Shown piece after piece: positions 38,600 through 48,566 of a stretch of DNA of 64,000 nucleotides. This DNA is from RI-153 sp041391225 (lineage in GTDB: Bacteria > Chloroflexota > Anaerolineae > Caldilineales > Caldilineaceae), in the NCBI GenBank assembly GCA_041391225.1, contig JAWKOL010000004.1, positions 124,001 through 188,000 on the forward strand, in the 5' to 3' direction. How positions within the stretch are numbered: the first letter of the stretch is position 1; every line of letters begins with the position of its first letter. A model generated the notes under the pieces. That model did not search any database, was not told the origin of the DNA, and saw only the letters and a program-made list of their open reading frames with translations. The position numbers and the translations under genes were made by a program.

Positions 38600-38692
38600 G
38601 CTCCAGAAAAGGCAAACTCATCGAAAGGTGAGGACGCAAAGCTACGGGTCTACAGCGCAATGCTACGACAGCCGGGCCACCTCGGATTGGAT
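38600..38692 (+). promoter_or_regulatory. Cyclic di-GMP-I (GEMM-I) riboswitch aptamer
   Basis: Conserved blocks in order: GGCAAAC (38611), CGAAAG (38622), GACGCAAAGC (38633), ACGGGTCTA (38644) and CAGCCGGGCCACC (38669-38681). These match the consensus of the c-di-GMP class I aptamer, including the GNRA-type tetraloop (CGAAAG) and its receptor side. Two stems can be drawn (CTCA/TGAG and the GC-rich arm 38641-38676). A terminator follows immediately and an operon for c-di-GMP metabolism follows that, so a feedback role is likely. Confidence 0.9.
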
Positions 38693-38697
38693 GTTGG

Positions 38698-38758
38698 CCT
38701 ATCCCGAACAGCGCCTGTGTATTGCCTCTGGTAATTGTGAGCGTGGGATAGGTTTTTT
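38698..38758 (+). terminator. Riboswitch expression-platform terminator
   Basis: CCTATCCC (38698-38705) and GGGATAGG (38745-38752) form an 8-bp stem with a 39-nt loop region, directly followed by TTTTTT (38753-38758). Placement 17 nt after the aptamer is as expected for transcription-attenuation control. Whether ligand turns it on or off cannot be read from the sequence. Confidence 0.8.
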
Positions 38759-39064
38759 GTGGAAACTGTTTTGTGTCGGCGAGTGCGTTCAAGTCTGGCG
38801 GCGTGGTCGCTCAGCGGATTGTGTCGATCAGCGGATTGTAATGTGCAACTCTATCAGGCGATTGTAATGTAATGAGCGTGGCTGCATGTCGATGCTCACA
38901 GTAAGAGCTAATCTCGAAAATAGAACGTGCGCTCTGCAGTGGCAGATGTCGCTGGGATGCTGTGAATTTCGGAAGAAAAGCCAGATCTCAATCTTGAGAT
39001 TTTTGATCTCCTAGTCGGGAACAAGCGGGACGCAGATTGAGCCGACACATCGAAAGGCATAACC
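38759..39064. other. 306-nt leader between riboswitch terminator and histidine kinase
   Basis: AT-richer, with short tandem words CAGCGGATTGT/GGCGATTGTAATG around 38812-38870. No ORF or RNA motif is seen. GAAAGG lies 8 nt before the TTG start at 39065. Confidence 0.45.
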
Positions 39065-40300
39065 TTGGCTTATACAATGTCGCAACGATACGAAGAAGAA
39101 GTCCCCATTACGCAAAGCTCTGTCTCGGCGCGGTTGCTACAGGAGACCTTCGAGAAAGTCGAACAGGCGAAGCAGGAATGGGAAGCAACCATGGATGCAC
39201 TCCCGCAACTGATCTGCCTCATCGATGAAGAAGCTACGATCTGGCGGGCAAACCGAGCAGTCGAACGGTGGCGATTGGGTGTCGTGACCAGGGTCAAGGG
39301 GAGGAAGTTGCATGAGTTGCTTCACCCGGAATGTGACGATCCCAATTGTACGATGCAACGGTTTCTCAATCATGCCCTCAGGCATTCGTCGACCAGCGAG
39401 ATGGAACTCTACGATCGACACTTGCAGCGATACATCCAAATTAAAGTCCAGCCGGTAGATGTGCGCAATCGGATGCGTTCGCGCACCAGCGCAGTCATTG
39501 TGAACGATGTGACGCAATTGAAAGCCGCCGAAGAAGGTCTACGCCTAAGCAACGAGTCGTTGCACAGGGCGCTACAGGCCAAGCAAGAGATGCTCCAGAA
39601 TGTATCTCACGAACTGCGCACGCCACTGGCGCTGATTCACGGCTACACGCACCTGCTCAAAGACGAAGTACTGGGACCCCTCTCGGACGAACAACAGGAT
39701 GCGTTGACCGTGTTACAAGAGCGTACCGAGTACCTCAAGGGCATGATCGAGCAGTTGCTCTTGCTCCAATCCATTTCCAGCGAGCATATGCACAAGACGA
39801 CGGTGGAACTGGTATCGCTGATTCAGACGGCCATCCGCCAGACGCAGGCACAAGCCCTGAAAAGGAAGATCCGGCTGGAGTGGCTTTCTTCCAGCATTAC
39901 CGAAGTGGAAATCTTAGCGGATGGTACGCTCCTGATCCAGGCACTCATCAACATCATCGACAATGCCATCAAGTTCAGCTACGAAGACAATGCAGTATTG
40001 ATCCAGATGGTCGTAACGACGGACGAAGTCGTGATTGCCATTTCAGACCAAGGCGTCGGGATATCTCAGGAGAAGCAACGTACGATCTTCGAGGAATTCA
40101 GCCAGGGCAATGGATCGATGACGCGTGTCTTCGGCGGGATGGGCGCCGGCCTGGCGCTCTGCCAAAAGATCGCCGAAGCACATGGGGGCCGGGTTTGGGC
40201 GGAAAGTGCAGGGGAAGGTCTGGGTAGCACCTTCTACTTAGCATTGCCGACATCGGATGTCGACGAAGATGCACAGCAGACGCCGCCGGCGTTTGGTTAG
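39065..40300 (+). CDS. Soluble PAS-domain sensor histidine kinase
   Basis: 411 residues from TTG 39065 (GAAAGG upstream); ATG 39077 is an alternative. A coiled N-terminus leads to a PAS domain (about 43-150) with an unusual HPECDDPNCTM Cys/His patch, then a HisKA helix pair with phospho-His182 (NVSHELRTPL). The catalytic domain has the N box (NIIDNAIKFS), G1 (ISDQGVGIS) and G2 (GGMGAGLALC). No transmembrane helix or receiver is present. Its partner regulator is not obvious in the window. It precedes the GGDEF/HD-GYP gene by 29 nt and is downstream of the c-di-GMP riboswitch, so its expression is probably tied to that signal. Confidence 0.9.
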   Translation: MAYTMSQRYEEEVPITQSSVSARLLQETFEKVEQAKQEWEATMDALPQLICLIDEEATIWRANRAVERWRLGVVTRVKGRKLHELLHPECDDPNCTMQRFLNHALRHSSTSEMELYDRHLQRYIQIKVQPVDVRNRMRSRTSAVIVNDVTQLKAAEEGLRLSNESLHRALQAKQEMLQNVSHELRTPLALIHGYTHLLKDEVLGPLSDEQQDALTVLQERTEYLKGMIEQLLLLQSISSEHMHKTTVELVSLIQTAIRQTQAQALKRKIRLEWLSSSITEVEILADGTLLIQALINIIDNAIKFSYEDNAVLIQMVVTTDEVVIAISDQGVGISQEKQRTIFEEFSQGNGSMTRVFGGMGAGLALCQKIAEAHGGRVWAESAGEGLGSTFYLALPTSDVDEDAQQTPPAFG

Positions 40301-40329
40301 CTCGATAAGAAAGGGCGAGGAGTACTGAG

Positions 40330-43189
40330 ATGTCGAAGCGCACATGGATCTACCTCTGGTCGGTATGGCTTACTGCCGTTGGCCTGACGGTGATCGCGCA
40401 ATTGCTAATGCCAACAAACGACGCCAACGTAGTGTCGATCCTGGTTTGGATTGTCCTTGGCATCTATGGGCAATTCTTCGAAGTCAAAGTGCGCGCTAGC
40501 CGTCATTCCTACTACCCGCATCTAGTTCCCTTCTTCGTGGCGGTTGTGTTGCTGCCGCCATATGCCCTCTTTTTGGTAATCGCCATTCCGCATGTAACCG
40601 AGTGGGTCAAGAAACAGCTAGACGGAGAACCCTACACCTGGTATGTACAGCCTTTCAATATCGCCTCGCATGTTATCGCAGGCATCCTTGCACAGCAGGT
40701 CTTTCAGCGCATCGGCGGCACGTTGGATTTCACGCAATTTGGGCTTCAGTCCACACTGTTGGCGGTTTTGGCCTCAATCGGCGTCTACACACTGGTCAAC
40801 CACCTGCTGATTGGCCAGATATTGACAATGGCGCGCCAGATCTCCTGGGCCGAATCCGGTGTGATGGAGATCGAAGATCTGATAACCGACGGCGTCATGA
40901 TGACGCTCGGCTACATATCCGCTTTGCTGTGGTCGCTCAGCCCGTGGCTTCTGCCACTGGTGATTGCGCCCTTTGTGATGCTCTATCGAGCGCTGCAAGT
41001 GCCGGAACTGGAGAAAAAGGCCAATACCGACGAGAAGACCGGCCTTTGGAATGCAAGCCACTTCAACCAGGTATTGCAGGCGGAATTGCTAAGCGCAGAG
41101 CAGAATCACCGGGTTACGTCGGTGATCATGGCAGACCTCGATCTGCTGCGCAACATCAACAACACCTACGGCCACCTGGCCGGCGACGTGGTAATCGCCG
41201 GTATCGGCGGGATCATCCGCAAGTCGGTGCGCAAACAGGACACACCCAGCCGTTTCGGGGTGAAGAGTACGCGATTCTGCTGCCCAACACACCCCGCGAA
41301 CAGGCAGTCGCGATAGCCGAACGCATCCGCCAAAATGTAGCAGATACAGCCTTTGAGTGCTCCACGGTGAATGGATCTCTTCATGCCACGATGAGCCTTG
41401 GCGTGGCCTGTTTTCCATCCGACGCCGACTCGCTGGAGAAGCTGATCTACGAGGCCGATGTTGCACTTTACCAGGCCAAACTTCAAGGCCGCAACCGAGT
41501 GATCCAGGCATGCAACGTGCCGCGCTCCGTCAAGATCGACGCGGCAGATGCACTGGCAGAGAAACGCGGCACGCTGCCACAAATGGATTCACAGCAATCA
41601 GCGCCGATGATCCCCGTGGCCGATCCCGATCCAGCGCAGGATCCACAAAATATACCCAGCGAAACAACCATCGACAAGTCGCTTGCTGCGCCTGAGGAGC
41701 AGCGGAAACAACCTGCGGAAGCACCTGCCCAAGGGCATACGCGGCAACCGTCGATGGCGCTCTGGTTGTACATCGAAGGCGTCATCTTGCTTGGCATTCT
41801 GCTGGGCATATTAACCATGGAACCGCGCCAACCCCCAGTTGGTCGAGCCTTGTGGTTTTCGGGTTGTTGGCACTTGGCGTGCAATGGCTTCAATTCAACT
41901 TGTATGACAAAAGCTCCATCTCCAGCGCAGCAGCCATTGTCTTCGCCGCAGCGTTGGTCAGTGGCGGCGCCGGGGTGTTGGTCACCAGCACCGTCATTGC
42001 GTTGGTACACTACATAGGTGTGCGCAATCAATTCTACAAAGCGCTTTTTAACCTCTCGACACACATCCTGGCCGGCATGGCGCCGGTGTTGCTGGCCTAT
42101 CAGTTTCACGGCATTTTCCACGAAGCGATATCGCTGGAAGTACTCTGGATTTTGATTCCCGGCACAGGTGTTGCAGCCATCCTGTACTTCATGGTAGAGA
42201 CAGGGCTTGTGGCAATTGCCATTTCGCTTTCCGAAGGGCTTCGACTACGCACGGTTTGGAATGAACAGTTCCGCTGGTTGTTACGCCCGTATGTGGTGCT
42301 AGGCGTGTTGGGCATGTTTCTGGCGCTGGCCTACATTTCGATGGGCATGGTAGGCGTTTTCGTCTACTTGCTGCCGGTGCTTGGGCTTCATCACCTGCAA
42401 CGCATGTACGTGGATCGCACACAGAACTCAGTGCGAGAGCTACGCCGCATGAATTCAGAGTTGGCCGAAGCCAATCAGCAGATCAACATCGGCAAAGCTT
42501 CTATCGAACGCATGAACCAGGAGCTGATGCTCACGCTTTCACGGATCATCGATGCACGAGATCCCTTTGTCTCAGGACATGCGTCCAAGGTCGCCGACTA
42601 TGCTCGGGCGGTTGCGGTACACCTCGATCTGTCAGAACAGCAAATTGATGCTATCTACCAGGCAGGACTGTTACACGATATCGGCAAAATGGGCATTCCT
42701 GAGCGGATTCTGCTCAAACCCGGCGCGTTGACAGACGAAGAGTACGAGATCGTCAAACAACATACGATCATCGGCGCCGATTTCTTATTGACGAGCCAGG
42801 CGTTGCAGCATCTTGCGCCAGTGATCCGCTCACACCATGAACAATGGAACGGCGGCGGCTACCCTGCCGGCCTGCGCGGTGACGAAATCCCACTAGAAGC
42901 TCGCATCCTTTCGGTGTGCGATGCCGTGGAAGCAATGGCGTCGGATCGACCCTACCAGCGCAACAAACCAATCCAGGCCATTCTCTCAGAATTGCAGCGC
43001 TGCGCCGGCGAGCAGTTTGATCCGGCAGTGGTCGAGGCATTCTTAGCGGTTGTCGAAAGTCAACCGCATCTCATCGGCAACTCTGCCGAAGATGTTGTGC
43101 AAACATACAGCCAAATGACTTCGCCACTGAATGCAAAGCGTATCTCTCGATGGCATGGGAAGCCACAGCTCGCTGTAGAAGTCACGTGA
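40330..43189 (+). CDS. Bifunctional membrane GGDEF / HD-GYP protein with duplicated membrane module (two frameshifts)
   Basis: ATG 40330. Module 1 is a six-helix membrane domain (WIYLWSVWLTAVGLTVIAQLLMP to LLPLVIAPFVMLY), then a GGDEF domain (TDEKTGLWNASHFN, MADLDLLRNINNTYGHLAGD). The active-site motif reads RFG-GEEY only after restoring one G lost from the GGGG run near 41256. A Pro-rich linker leads to a second membrane module (WLYIEGVILLGILLG, then after a lost base in the C run near 41834, VVFGLLALGVQWLQFNLYD) and an HD-GYP phosphodiesterase with LLHDIGK and GGGYPAGL intact. Joined length is about 950 residues. It could make and degrade c-di-GMP. If the breaks were real, the parts would be separate proteins. 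Confidence 0.85.
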
Positions 43190-43362
43190 TGCGTTCGATT
43201 TTTTCAACAACTGAATACTGCTCCATTGATTACTGCTTCATTGCGTTCGATTTACCGAAGTAGCGCGCAAATCCGTAGTCAGCATTTCCGCGAACCGAAC
43301 CAGCATCGATACCGTAGCCCCCCGAAGCATACAGTATCACCCTCAGAAGTACGGAGTAACTT

Positions 43363-46300
43363 ATGGAAGATCATCTGTGGTACGGACGACTCCCAAACCT
43401 CAGCATGGCAAGGAGATTGCGGCGCCATCTATTGCAGGTGTTGATGGTGCTGCAATTGTTGGCCCTGCTACCGCTAACCAGTTGCAGCGCGCCGAACACC
43501 GCCACACCCAACGTTGGCGTGCAGGCAGCGCAACACAAAGTACAACCCCTACTGCTCAATTTGGCCGCCAAAGAACCGAACCTTGCCCCCCGGCTGATCG
43601 TGCAGATCGCCGGTGACGGCGCGGCAATCGCCGACGCCATAACCGCGCTGGGTGGGCGGCTCGTCAACAAGCTTGGGCTGCTTAACGCCCTGGTCGTCGA
43701 TTTGCCAGCCCGCCAGATTCCCATCCTGGCGGCGAACGCCAACGTACGCTGGATCAGCCTGGACGCGCCTGTACGCAAGAGCGATGAACCGGGCGCCGAC
43801 GTGGTTCTGCTCGAAGAATTCTCGCTGATGGAAGCAGGCAGCACCCGTGACGTCAACTTGCGCTGGGCCGAGATCGGCGAAGAAGACGGCATGGAAGAAG
43901 GCAATGTCGCACTCACCATGTTCTACGGAGGCCAGCAAGAGGGTCTGCGCATTCAGAACGGCGGGTATGGCATCGAAACCGAGATCGATCTACGGCTGAG
44001 TTCAATGGCAACAATGAACCTCAGCTACCGGCGCAAAGACTTCGGCGCAGCAGACGCCATCCGCATAGAGATCTCTACAGACGGCGGCGCAACCTGGCAC
44101 ACGCACGAACGCCTCACCGGCCCCATCACCGATGCCAACCTCATGATTGCGGGCTACGATCTCAGTGCCTTCGCCGGCGCCAAAGCCAGGCTGCGTGTGA
44201 TCAGCGAAGCCGATATGGACGTCGCCGCCCGCTTCTACCTGGATTATGTGCAGATCAGCTACGACATTGCTGAGCCAGTCGCCACCTACCACGTCCACCT
44301 GCCCTACGTCACCACGAGCGAACCGACCACGGAGCGCACAGCGCAGACGGTACACAGCGCAGGCAGCATCGTCAATGTGCGCGATGAGTTCAACACGATC
44401 TCCTACCAGAACAACGATGGATCGTCGGTCTGGAAGAGGTTTTGGATCGAAGAGGATCCCTACGGCCACACCGGCCCCGGCGGCGGCGACTACGTAGGCG
44501 TGAACAACGGGCGACTGCAATTCCACAACATCTACCGCAACTACGAAAGCGCAAGCCGCAGCGTTGATCTCGCCCACGCCGAGAACGCCGTGCTTAGCTT
44601 CGATTGGCAAACCAAAGGGTTGGACAGGAACGAACTTCTCTCGGTGATGGTTTCTACCAGCGCCAATGGGCCGTTCGTGCTCCTCACCACCCTGGGCGGC
44701 ACCGACACCGGTGTCTATTCGGCAGACATCTCCGCCTACATTTCCGACGACACCACCATCCGCTTCGCCAACCGCAACTACAACTGGGAGTGGGGCGAAT
44801 ACGCCTACATCGACAATGTTCAGATTGAATGGACATCGACCCAGGGCAACAACACCCAGCCGCCGGTGACCGTCTGCACCGACTGCATCGACACATCCTC
44901 GTTGCAGACAGTCTACCCACAGGCCATCGGCGCCAGTGACATCTGGAACGACGAAGTGCGCAAGCAGGGCGAAGGCGTCACCGTCGCCGTCGTCGACAGC
45001 GGCATCGCCGTTCACCCCGACCTCACCGACAAAGAAGGCTTCAGCCGCATTCTTGCCCACGTCGATTTCACCAACGACGGTATCATCGACGACTTCTACG
45101 GCCACGGCACCCACGTTGCCGGCGCGATTGCGGGCAACGGCAAGAAATCGTACGGCAGCTACATCGGCGTAGCCCCCCTGGCCAATCTGGTGGATGTGAA
45201 AGTGACCGACGACTATGGCGTCGGCAGCACATCCAGCGTTGTGTCTGGGTTGGCGTGGATCCTGGCCAACAAAGACACTTTCAACATCCGTGTCGTCAAC
45301 ATGTCGCTCAACAGCACCGTGGCTGAGTCGTACCACACCAGCGCGCTCAACGCCGCCGTGGAAATTCTGTGGCTTAACGGCATCGTCGTGGTTGTCTCCA
45401 GCGGCAACAATGGCGACAACGAAGACGCCGGCATCCTCTACCCACCGGCCAACGATCCCTACGTGATCACCGTAGGCGCATCGGATGATCGGTCCACCCC
45501 GGGCGTCGAAGATGATGTACTGGCGCCCTTCACCGCCTTCGGCTACACGTCGGATCGCTTCACCAAGCCCGAGATCATGGCGCCAGGGACGAACATCATC
45601 GCCGCCCTGGCCAGCGACGACGCCAATCTCGTCACCAGCCATCCCGATCACCTCGTTTCAGACGCCACCGGCGCCTACTACTTCCGCATGTCCGGCACGT
45701 CCATGGCTTCTGCCGTCGCCGCGGGGACGGTTGCGTTGCTGCTCAGCTCTGAACCGACGCTGACGCCGGATCAGGTCAAGTATCGGCTTGTGTCAACAGG
45801 CAAGCCGTTCGACGAAGAGATGGCCAATGAGACCTGTGATCTCAAGGTTTACACCGAGCAGTTGGCCGTAGGCTGGTCCGCTGCTGTGAACAATGCTTCA
45901 GCCGATCCCAGCGACCAAGGGCTGGCCGTTACCTTCCATGCACCCAGCGCCGCGCTCTACCTGGATGCCGATGACGTTGTTGACACATCTACACGGTTCA
46001 CGGCGCTGCGATTCCTGGCCTACGGCAGTTCGCAAAGCAACACGCTCAAGATCACCACGTACGACGCCGACGGCGTCATGAACAGCACGACACCGTACTG
46101 GCGATTCTTGTCGCCGAACCTGTGGACGGAAGTAGTGATTCCGTTGAGCAGCCTGGGGGATGTGCGGGAGATCAAACGTATTGTGATCCAAGAGGGCGTC
46201 AACACCAGCCAACCGACCTTCTACCTCAAGAACCTGGCGATTGCCGCACCGTGTGCAGGCATCAGCTACCTAGATATCAAGGCGGCTGTCCAATCCACCG

Positions 46301-46653
46301 ATACAACCTACGCCAATCAGGATGTTGTCCCGAACATGGTGCTGGCGAAGATGGCGCTGATCGCATTTTGGGCCAGCCAGAACGGCGGAGATAGCATCGA
46401 CTGGTCCAGCGTCAACTGGAATTCGGTGAATTGGAACTCGGTGAATTGGAATTCAGTGAACTGGAATTCGGTGAATTGGAACTCCGTCAATTGGAATTCG
46501 GTCAACTGGAATTCGGTCAACTGGAACTCCGTCAATTGGAACTCGGTGAACTGGAACTCGGTGAACTGGAATTCGGTAAACTGGAACTCCGTCAACTGGA
46601 ACTCGGTGAACTGGAATTCGCTCAAACGCAACTCGGTCTACTGGGGAGAGTGA
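43363..46653 (+). CDS. Giant lipoprotein subtilase with NSVNW repeat tail
   Basis: 1096 residues; ATG 43363 (an inner ATG at 43405 is possible). A lipobox LTSC places the lipidated Cys at 41. An I9-like propeptide (about 75-135) is followed by two beta-sandwich inserts (about 150-305 and 340-490), then an S8 domain with Asp545 (VVDSGI), His581 (GHGTHVAG), Asn682 (SSGNNG) and Ser780 (GTSMAS). A further beta domain (about 855-985) leads to a tail of fourteen SVNWN units (about 1014-1085). The repeat-tail plus subtilase layout occurs in Chloroflexota and Actinomycetota; the tail's role is unknown. It would act at the outer face of the membrane. Confidence 0.92.
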   Translation: MEDHLWYGRLPNLSMARRLRRHLLQVLMVLQLLALLPLTSCSAPNTATPNVGVQAAQHKVQPLLLNLAAKEPNLAPRLIVQIAGDGAAIADAITALGGRLVNKLGLLNALVVDLPARQIPILAANANVRWISLDAPVRKSDEPGADVVLLEEFSLMEAGSTRDVNLRWAEIGEEDGMEEGNVALTMFYGGQQEGLRIQNGGYGIETEIDLRLSSMATMNLSYRRKDFGAADAIRIEISTDGGATWHTHERLTGPITDANLMIAGYDLSAFAGAKARLRVISEADMDVAARFYLDYVQISYDIAEPVATYHVHLPYVTTSEPTTERTAQTVHSAGSIVNVRDEFNTISYQNNDGSSVWKRFWIEEDPYGHTGPGGGDYVGVNNGRLQFHNIYRNYESASRSVDLAHAENAVLSFDWQTKGLDRNELLSVMVSTSANGPFVLLTTLGGTDTGVYSADISAYISDDTTIRFANRNYNWEWGEYAYIDNVQIEWTSTQGNNTQPPVTVCTDCIDTSSLQTVYPQAIGASDIWNDEVRKQGEGVTVAVVDSGIAVHPDLTDKEGFSRILAHVDFTNDGIIDDFYGHGTHVAGAIAGNGKKSYGSYIGVAPLANLVDVKVTDDYGVGSTSSVVSGLAWILANKDTFNIRVVNMSLNSTVAESYHTSALNAAVEILWLNGIVVVVSSGNNGDNEDAGILYPPANDPYVITVGASDDRSTPGVEDDVLAPFTAFGYTSDRFTKPEIMAPGTNIIAALASDDANLVTSHPDHLVSDATGAYYFRMSGTSMASAVAAGTVALLLSSEPTLTPDQVKYRLVSTGKPFDEEMANETCDLKVYTEQLAVGWSAAVNNASADPSDQGLAVTFHAPSAALYLDADDVVDTSTRFTALRFLAYGSSQSNTLKITTYDADGVMNSTTPYWRFLSPNLWTEVVIPLSSLGDVREIKRIVIQEGVNTSQPTFYLKNLAIAAPCAGISYLDIKAAVQSTDTTYANQDVVPNMVLAKMALIAFWASQNGGDSIDWSSVNWNSVNWNSVNWNSVNWNSVNWNSVNWNSVNWNSVNWNSVNWNSVNWNSVNWNSVNWNSVNWNSVNWNSLKRNSVYWGE
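46407..46651 (+). repeat. Fifteen-nucleotide coding tandem repeat (SVNWN)
   Basis: Fourteen intact pentapeptide units plus two degenerate ones (SLKRN, SVYWG) at exact 15-nt spacing. Codons vary silently between copies (GTC/GTG/GTA for Val, AAC/AAT, TCG/TCC/TCA), so the amino-acid pattern, not the DNA, is being conserved. Confidence 0.95.
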
Positions 46654-46749
46654 GGTAGCGCGCAGGGTCGTGGTGTTTGCAGGTTTGCAGGTTTTAACCG
46701 CAGTCACTGCTGATGTTGGGGTACTTGCTTTGCAGCGGGATAAGTGACT

Positions 46750-46810
46750 GCTTGAGATTGGGAGATTGAGAGATTAGGCGATTGGAGGAGAAGTTCAATC
46801 TCCTAATCGC
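46750..46810. repeat. Inverted GATTGGGAGATT words
   Basis: GATTGGGAGATTGAGAGATT, then AGGCGATTGGAGGAG, and the inverse CTCCTAATCGCTTGG within the 208-nt gap after the subtilase. It may serve as terminator between the convergent subtilase and cofC genes; no T tract is present. Confidence 0.5.
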
Positions 46811-46861
46811 TTGGCGTTATCTTAAACCACTGAACGACGACAAGACATTGTAGACGCTTCA

Positions 46862-47500
46862 TCAGCCAACCTGCGCCTGCCAGTTGACCCAATCCTCGGG
46901 CGAATCTAGATCCAGCGCCAGCGCAGCCGATTCCATCTCGTAAACTGTCAGCCCGGCCATTTCGGCCAGCGCGCGGTGACGCTGCAAACTCTGCGGCCCG
47001 TAGGCGAAGTCGATGGCGTGGGGCGGGCGCACGAGGAGGGCGTTGGTGCCGCCGTCGCTGCTGCCGGCGAGGACGACACAACGATCTTGCTGCGCGCCCA
47101 ATGCGATCAGCGCCTCAATGTCGTGGGCGGTGAGGAGCGGCAAGTCGGCGGGGAGCACGAGGACGGCGTCGGCGCCCCGATCCGCGGCAACGGCGCGCGC
47201 TTGGCGCAGGGCGTGGTTGAGCCTGGCTTCGGGGTCAGCGAGCGTCTCCACCGTCGTCTCCACCGTCATCGAGCGCTCGACCAATGTGGAAGCGCCACAT
47301 TGTCGGGCCAGCATCAAGACGCTTTCATCGCGAGAGATGGCGATGATCCCCCCCAGATCCTCGACAGCGGCGACGGTCTTCAACGTCTGCAACAGCAGGC
47401 TGCGCGCCAACGCCGTCCTTTCCTCCAAAGAAAACATGGGAGCCAACCGGCTCTTGCCCAATGTAAAGGGCTTAACAGGCACGATTAGCCAAAGTCGCAT
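46862..47500 (-). CDS. cofC: 2-phospho-L-lactate guanylyltransferase-like (CofC/FbiD)
   Basis: 212 residues. LIVPVKPFTLGKSRLAPMFSLEERTALARSLL is the nucleotidyltransferase entry with the KxxxxKSRL motif; LVLPADLPLLTAHDIEALI is the metal-binding segment and SSDGGTNALLVRPP the GTP/substrate loop. This is the CofC/FbiD family, which activates 2-phospholactate or phosphoenolpyruvate with GTP in F420 synthesis. Its ATG overlaps the stop of the cofD gene (TGATG), so the two are translated together. Which three-carbon acid is used cannot be told. Confidence 0.92.
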   Translation of the reverse strand: MRLWLIVPVKPFTLGKSRLAPMFSLEERTALARSLLLQTLKTVAAVEDLGGIIAISRDESVLMLARQCGASTLVERSMTVETTVETLADPEARLNHALRQARAVAADRGADAVLVLPADLPLLTAHDIEALIALGAQQDRCVVLAGSSDGGTNALLVRPPHAIDFAYGPQSLQRHRALAEMAGLTVYEMESAALALDLDSPEDWVNWQAQVG

Positions 47501-48495
47501 CAGCGGGCGGACGGGGTATCGGCGGACGAGATGTGGTTGGATTGGGTGGTCAGCCCGAAGTCGACGACGGCGCGGGCCAATCTGGCCTTGCTCGCCACAT
47601 CGCGCATGATGGTGTCGGTGACGAGGGCGGGCAGGACGACGGCGTCGGCCAGGTCGGCGTCCTGCTCGTCAATGACGAAGCCGTCGAGCAGGTCGCCCAG
47701 ATGATCGACGACGGTGAGCGGGCTGATCATTTCGCCCAATTCCTGCATCATCTTGGCGGCGGGGCCTTTGATGGCCTGCCCACTGACGATGGGGCTAACG
47801 CCGATCTTAGGCGCTTTGGCCTGGCGCAGCCGCTCGCGCAACCCCGGCACCGCCAGGATGGGATCGATGCTGACGTAGGGGTTGCTGGGGCAGAAGACAA
47901 TGAGATCGGCGCGGTCGACGGCGCGTTTGATGTCTGGGTTGAGTTTGGCGCGGTCGGCGCCGATGAACGAGAGGTCGATCAGCGTGGGTTCACAACGCCG
48001 ACGCACGAAGTAGTGTTGAAAAGGCAGATCGCCTTCGTCGGTGTGGACGAGGGTGCGGATCGGCTCGTTGGCCATAGGCAGAATGGTGGACGGCACGCCC
48101 AACATGCGGCGCAGGCGATCCGTCACCTCGCTGAGCGGGACGCCGTCGCGCAACCACTGGCTGCGGCGCAGGTGCAGGGCCAGGTCTTTGTCGCCGACGC
48201 GGAACCAGTCTTCGCCGCCGTAGCGTTCCATCTCGGCGAGGACGTTGAAGTCTTCTTCGGCGCGGCCCCAACCGTATTCGGGGTTGTTCAGCCCGGCCAA
48301 ATTGTAGAGGACGGTATCGAGATCCGGGCAGATGTGCAGCCCCCAGTGCTCGAAATCGTCACCGGTGTTGACGACAACAGTGAGCGCGCCCGGTTCCAGG
48401 ATCTGCTGAAGCCCCATGGCCAGCTTGGCCCCACCCACACCACCGGCCAGGGCAACAACGCGAATCTGCGACAACGAGGGGGATGCTGCGGTCAT
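47500..48495 (-). CDS. cofD: 2-phospho-L-lactate transferase (CofD/FbiA)
   Basis: 331 residues. VVALAGGVGGAKLAMGLQQIL is the nucleotide-binding loop; VVVNTGDDFEHWGLHICPDLDTVLYNLAGLNN and PYVSIDPILAVPGLRERL are diagnostic CofD blocks. The enzyme transfers the phospholactyl (or enolpyruvyl) group to the deazaflavin Fo to give F420-0 (or its dehydro form). First gene of a cofD-cofC pair with 1-nt overlap. The poly-gamma-glutamate ligase cofE and the Fo synthase genes are not in the window. Confidence 0.95.
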   Translation of the reverse strand: MTAASPSLSQIRVVALAGGVGGAKLAMGLQQILEPGALTVVVNTGDDFEHWGLHICPDLDTVLYNLAGLNNPEYGWGRAEEDFNVLAEMERYGGEDWFRVGDKDLALHLRRSQWLRDGVPLSEVTDRLRRMLGVPSTILPMANEPIRTLVHTDEGDLPFQHYFVRRRCEPTLIDLSFIGADRAKLNPDIKRAVDRADLIVFCPSNPYVSIDPILAVPGLRERLRQAKAPKIGVSPIVSGQAIKGPAAKMMQELGEMISPLTVVDHLGDLLDGFVIDEQDADLADAVVLPALVTDTIMRDVASKARLARAVVDFGLTTQSNHISSADTPSAR

Positions 48496-48566
48496 TTCCT
48501 ATCCTTTGACTGAAAAAAGAGTTTGTCCACAGATTTCACGGATTCAACGGAGTTCTGGCATCTTAT

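Noticed and set aside
44002..45651. Long minus-strand ORF of 549 codons
   Set aside because: Antisense of the S8 protease; GC-rich codon bias creates long antisense frames, and the protein has no recognisable domain.
46317..46631. Minus-strand ORF of reiterated EFQFTEFQLT
   Set aside because: This is the mirror of the SVNWN coding repeat; codon variation is explained by the plus-strand protein.
46407..46651. Repeat as a recombination or phase-variation tract
   Set aside because: Synonymous codon changes between copies would reduce slippage, and the unit length is a multiple of three, so it would not switch the frame.
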